Below, piece by piece: positions 9,570 to 10,310 of a DNA stretch of 10,310 nt (positions are counted from its first letter, which is position 1; each line of letters begins with the position of its first letter). Source of the stretch: Myxococcales bacterium. GTDB lineage: Bacteria > Desulfobacterota_B > Binatia > UBA1149 > SPBQ01. The notes beneath the pieces were generated by a model. The model was not told where the DNA came from. It saw only the letters and a program-made list of their open reading frames with translations, and made no database searches. The DNA lies in NCBI GenBank assembly GCA_004525875.1, contig SPBQ01000040.1, positions 1 to 10,310 on the forward strand. The letters are read 5' to 3'. A program made the translations under genes and the position numbers.

Positions 9570-10097
9570 TCAGGGCTTACCGCCGGTCAGGTCCACCTTG
9601 CCTTCTTCGCCGAGAGCTTCGCGCATTCCACCGAGCAGTCCTTGAGGATCGGACTCGTCGAAGAAGTACAGGTAGGTCGCCCGCTTCTCGTGGATCTCTG
9701 GACGGATCTCACCCTCGGGCGTCAGGAAGTGGGTGCGGGGAATGTACTCCCCGTCCGGAGCGTACTTCTTGCTGATCTCCCGGTTGCCGTCGCGCTCGAC
9801 GCGGATCATCACGAAGCGCTTGGACATCTCCACGACGGTAGGGTCGTGGAATACCTTGCTGTAGCCCGCGCAGTGAGGACACCAGTCCGTGTAGAACACG
9901 AGGCAGACGGGAATAGATCCGCTCTTCGCCTTCAGCAGTCCATCTTCGTAGCTTTGCCAGTTGATTGCGGCGTCGTTCCAATCTCCACCCGCGTCGGCGT
10001 GCGTCGGTGTTAGAGCCGGTAGGACGATCATGGCAACAGCCACGATGATGAGGCTGGCGAACCGGCTGGACGATGCGTTTCGCGTCGAGTCGTGCAT
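9570..10097 (-). CDS. Secreted thioredoxin-fold protein, ERp18/TXNDC12-like, WCPHC active site
   Basis: This 175-aa protein is probably a periplasmic thiol-disulfide oxidoreductase. It starts with a typical Sec signal peptide: Arg at 6 and 12, a hydrophobic core at about 14-31, and Ala-x-Ala (34-36) as the likely cleavage site. The thioredoxin fold follows: VCLVFYTDWCPHC with active-site Cys73 and Cys76, a further Cys65 one strand earlier, and the cis-proline loop YIPRT with Pro120. The WCPHC dipeptide (Pro-His) matches that of DsbA, which would favour an oxidising role; this is inference. The second half (PDGEYIPRTHFLTPEGEI, then RPEIH and YLYFF) resembles ERp18/TXNDC12 and AGR proteins of the eukaryotic ER more than bacterial TrxA. 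The ATG at 10097 is the only start that keeps the signal peptide, with an in-frame TAG at 10107-10109 just upstream. No good ribosome-binding site is visible. Client and partner are unknown. Confidence 0.85.
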   Translation of the reverse strand: MHDSTRNASSSRFASLIIVAVAMIVLPALTPTHADAGGDWNDAAINWQSYEDGLLKAKSGSIPVCLVFYTDWCPHCAGYSKVFHDPTVVEMSKRFVMIRVERDGNREISKKYAPDGEYIPRTHFLTPEGEIRPEIHEKRATYLYFFDESDPQGLLGGMREALGEEGKVDLTGGKP

Positions 10098-10101
10098 CCG
10101 G

Positions 10102-10118
10102 GGTGACTACAGGTCACC
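10102..10118 (-). repeat. Perfect inverted repeat in the leader of the thioredoxin-like gene
   Basis: GGTGAC and GTCACC form a perfect 6-bp inverted repeat with a 5-nt spacer, ending 4 nt upstream of the start codon at 10097. In the mRNA it would form a hairpin exactly where a Shine-Dalgarno sequence should lie, and none is visible. As DNA it could be an operator half-site pair. The GTGA/TCAC halves are 7 nt apart, one more than the CRP/FNR-type spacing. Function is unproven. Confidence 0.5.
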
Positions 10119-10310
10119 AACTGCGGCGTCCAGCGCTTGCCGGCCGGGTGAGGACTGTGCCCTAGATTGCTTCGAAGCTGCCACCAGCTTGATCGCCGAG
10201 ACCCTGTTGTGCCCTCTGCGCCAGCCACGGCCCTCTCAGAGTGGGCAGGATAGCCAGCGGAACCGCGATGAGTTGGAGTAGGTGGCCTGATCGGTAGATG
10301 CCGTTCGTTA
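10119..10310. other. Non-coding tail, upstream of the thioredoxin-like gene
   Basis: I see no credible gene in this stretch on either strand; open frames here are short, lack ribosome-binding sites and have no recognisable protein features. It should contain the promoter of the - strand gene, but no -35/-10 pair is convincing. It contains a perfect inverted repeat, AAGCTG-CCAC-CAGCTT, at 10175-10190, overlapping the palindrome GCTTCGAAGC at 10169-10178. No tRNA-like cloverleaf is visible. Confidence 0.45.
10175..10190. repeat. Inverted repeat, 6-4-6
   Basis: AAGCTG and CAGCTT are perfect reverse complements separated by CCAC, about 80 nt upstream of the thioredoxin-like start codon. It could be an operator or a weak hairpin; repeats of this length also occur by chance, so little weight should be put on it. 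Confidence 0.3.

Noticed and set aside
9447..10013. 188-codon + strand frame opposite the thioredoxin-like gene
   Set aside because: The opposite strand encodes a clear signal peptide and a WCPHC/cis-Pro thioredoxin fold; the + frame shows no family features.
10102..10118. CRP/FNR-type binding site in the leader repeat
   Set aside because: The GTGA and TCAC halves are 7 nt apart rather than 6, and the outer bases do not match the CRP or FNR consensus; position next to the start codon also fits an RNA hairpin.

Overview
The window carries most of a complex I (NADH:quinone oxidoreductase, nuo) operon on the + strand, followed by a short accessory segment. The DNA is GC-rich (visibly above 60%), the genes are tightly packed, and two of them start with GTG. 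One protein has a Sec-type signal peptide and a periplasmic-type thioredoxin fold. This fits a high-GC Gram-negative bacterium. The nuo layout together with a KshA-like Rieske oxygenase suggests a Myxococcota or other 'deltaproteobacterial'-grade lineage, but that placement is inference and no marker gene here proves it.

Layout. Positions 1-584 hold the 3' end of nuoD. It is followed without real gaps by nuoH, nuoI, nuoJ, nuoK, nuoL, nuoM and nuoN, ending at 8342. Intergenic distances in this block run from 0 to 18 nt, so it is almost certainly one transcription unit. Together these genes encode the C-terminus of the quinone-site subunit NuoD, the membrane quinone-chamber subunit NuoH, the two-[4Fe-4S] ferredoxin-like NuoI, and the whole proton-pumping membrane arm (J, K and the three antiporter-like subunits L, M, N). 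The key glutamates and lysines of the pump subunits are present, so the complex looks functional. nuoE, nuoF and nuoG are not between nuoD and nuoH, where many proteobacteria have them. Either the NADH-oxidising module is encoded elsewhere or this is the 11-subunit type that uses another electron donor.

After a 157-nt gap comes a co-directional gene (8500-9480) for a Rieske non-heme iron oxygenase of the KshA/cholesterol-desaturase type. Both the [2Fe-2S] ligands and the mononuclear iron ligands are visible. Convergent to it, on the - strand, is a 175-aa secreted thioredoxin-fold protein (10097-9570) with a WCPHC active site. Its YIPR-centred C-terminal half resembles eukaryotic ERp18/TXNDC12. 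The 89-nt gap between these convergent genes holds GC-rich palindromes. The last 213 nt contain no recognisable gene but include a perfect hairpin just upstream of the thioredoxin-like start codon and a second inverted repeat.

The first 8.3 kb is ordinary core metabolism. No defence system, mobile element, CRISPR array or RNA gene is visible, and I found no convincing new multi-gene system. The observations most worth a second look are the ERp18-like protein with its leader hairpin, the orphan Rieske oxygenase, and the extended C-terminus of NuoL.
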